The notes under the pieces are model-generated. The model was not told the origin of the DNA. It did not search any database and worked only from the letters and a program-made list of their open reading frames with translations. A stretch of DNA of 64,000 nt from contig JAOTON010001943.1 in the NCBI GenBank assembly GCA_034440635.1, positions 153,956 through 217,955 of the forward strand. The letters run 5' to 3'. The translations under genes were made by a program, and so were the position numbers. Shown piece by piece: positions 63,329 to 64,000 of the stretch (positions are counted from its first letter, which is position 1; every line of letters starts with the position of its first letter). The DNA comes from Lepas anatifera. Lineage: Eukaryota; Arthropoda; Thecostraca; Lepadidae.

Positions 63329-63378
63329 AACAACAAAAAACAACAACAAAAAACAACAATAAAAAACAGCAACAACAT
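63329..63378 (+). repeat. (CAACAAAAAA)n-like microsatellite
   Basis: Roughly five A-rich CAA units of 10-13 bp. The Gln/Lys-rich frame across it is a consequence. Confidence 0.85.
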
Positions 63379-63592
63379 ACGCCAACTCATGAGCACCACG
63401 ATGGATGGGTGCAAGAAGAAAGCGAGTTGAATGCTACTGTCGTACGAACGCATTTGCGAGTGACAAAACGATTGTTGCTCGACATGGGTGACATACGCAC
63501 GTATTGGTGTGATGAAGGACCAAGCTGCCGGGCGACCGTATTGAAGCGTGACATCTGTCACATGAACACTTTCTAGTTCAGACGCAGTTTGT

Positions 63593-63898
63593 GTGCGTTG
63601 TATTTCTAACAGTACCTCCTACAGCCGTGAACCTAAATGGGCCGACAGCGCAAAATTGGCAGACCTGAGCGTGAAAACAAATGAGCAACGGATTGACGCC
63701 CACATTGCGGATCTAACTGTGAGGACAGCTAAGCAACGATTTCCCAAGTACAAGGCGGAGCTGAACGTGAAGACAGCAAAAAATCCTACTTCCTCATGCA
63801 AAACCAGCACGCATCGCCTCGCATGTCGAATGTTTCCTCTTTCCCAGCATGGTTTGCATGTATGCATTTCTATGGCAACTAAGCATGACACCGTGTAA
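63593..63898 (+). CDS. Unrecognised frame with three 16-residue repeats
   Basis: Within a 101-codon frame, bases 63,659-63,802 encode three consecutive 16-residue units: ADLSVKTNEQRIDAHI, ADLTVRTAKQRFPKYK and AELNVKTAKNPTSSCK. The period is 48 bp. The A-(D/E)-L-x-V-(K/R)-T core is held while other positions change, which hints at selection on protein or at a recent 48-bp expansion. The DNA is diverged between units. I do not recognise the protein, and the start is uncertain. Confidence 0.35.
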   Translation: MRCISNSTSYSREPKWADSAKLADLSVKTNEQRIDAHIADLTVRTAKQRFPKYKAELNVKTAKNPTSSCKTSTHRLACRMFPLSQHGLHVCISMATKHDTV

Positions 63899-64000
63899 CA
63901 CATTTTTGTGCCTGGATAGACACTGTTATTTTTCATTTACTTATGCCTAGGAAGAGGCAAAAAGTACCTATTTTTGTTTCAAAGTTTGCTTTTGTGTCCA

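Overview
This window looks like repeat-rich nuclear DNA from an animal, probably an invertebrate. The evidence is one split vertebrate/invertebrate-type gene (MKS1) with GT-AG introns, a BEL/Pao LTR retrotransposon, a Tx1/L1-like LINE, tRNA-derived SINEs, several hAT, TTAA-type and long-inverted-repeat DNA transposons, and many minisatellites. There are no operons, no bacterial-type genes, no rRNA and no CRISPR. I cannot name the species. All comparisons were made by eye.

Layout. 0-3.7 kb: a tRNA-derived SINE, old repeat fragments, a decayed LINE ORF2 fragment and a CAG/CAGCCAG microsatellite. 3.76-6.68 kb: a 2.9-kb transposon with long inverted repeats and a 4-bp AATT target duplication. 6.8-9.4 kb: an inverted-repeat element enclosing a 206-210-bp tandem repeat. 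9.77 kb: a second SINE. 10.8-12.5 kb: a degenerate GGCGCC array. 13.4-17.7 kb: a cluster of about 1-kb TTAA-flanked elements crowded with AGGTC/GACCT motifs. 18.97-19.03 kb: a possible signal-peptide first exon on the minus strand. 19.5-27.3 kb: a complete but internally deleted BEL/Pao element with near-identical 1.35-kb LTRs and a perfect GTACC target duplication. 28.8-34.3 kb: a nearly full-length Tx1/L1-type LINE on the minus strand with frameshifts, next to a tRNA-like sequence. 34.8-36.8 kb: part of a hAT element, then a 158-bp satellite arranged as a three-unit higher-order repeat. 38-40.7 kb: a second GGCGCC array built of about 560-bp units. 41.6-47.1 kb: a hAT element with a perfect 8-bp duplication that contains a foldback element, which contains another TTAA element, plus a second hAT. 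48.0-48.4 kb: a 35-bp minisatellite.

The one recognisable host gene is MKS1, the ciliary transition-zone B9-domain protein, on the minus strand. Its B9 exon (58,542-58,780) and its last exon (48,423-48,704) join in phase 0 across a 9.8-kb intron. About 8.5 kb of that intron is a single hAT-bounded insertion (49,815-58,309, duplication CTAAAAAC) carrying at least four further nested elements. The 35-bp minisatellite abuts the last MKS1 codons.

Most of the window can therefore be read as layered transposon insertions whose order can be worked out from target-site duplications and, in two cases, from unoccupied paralogous sites in the same window. The least explained material is the AGGTC-dense TTAA family, the two GGCGCC arrays and the SINE body that carries two unrelated tRNA heads.
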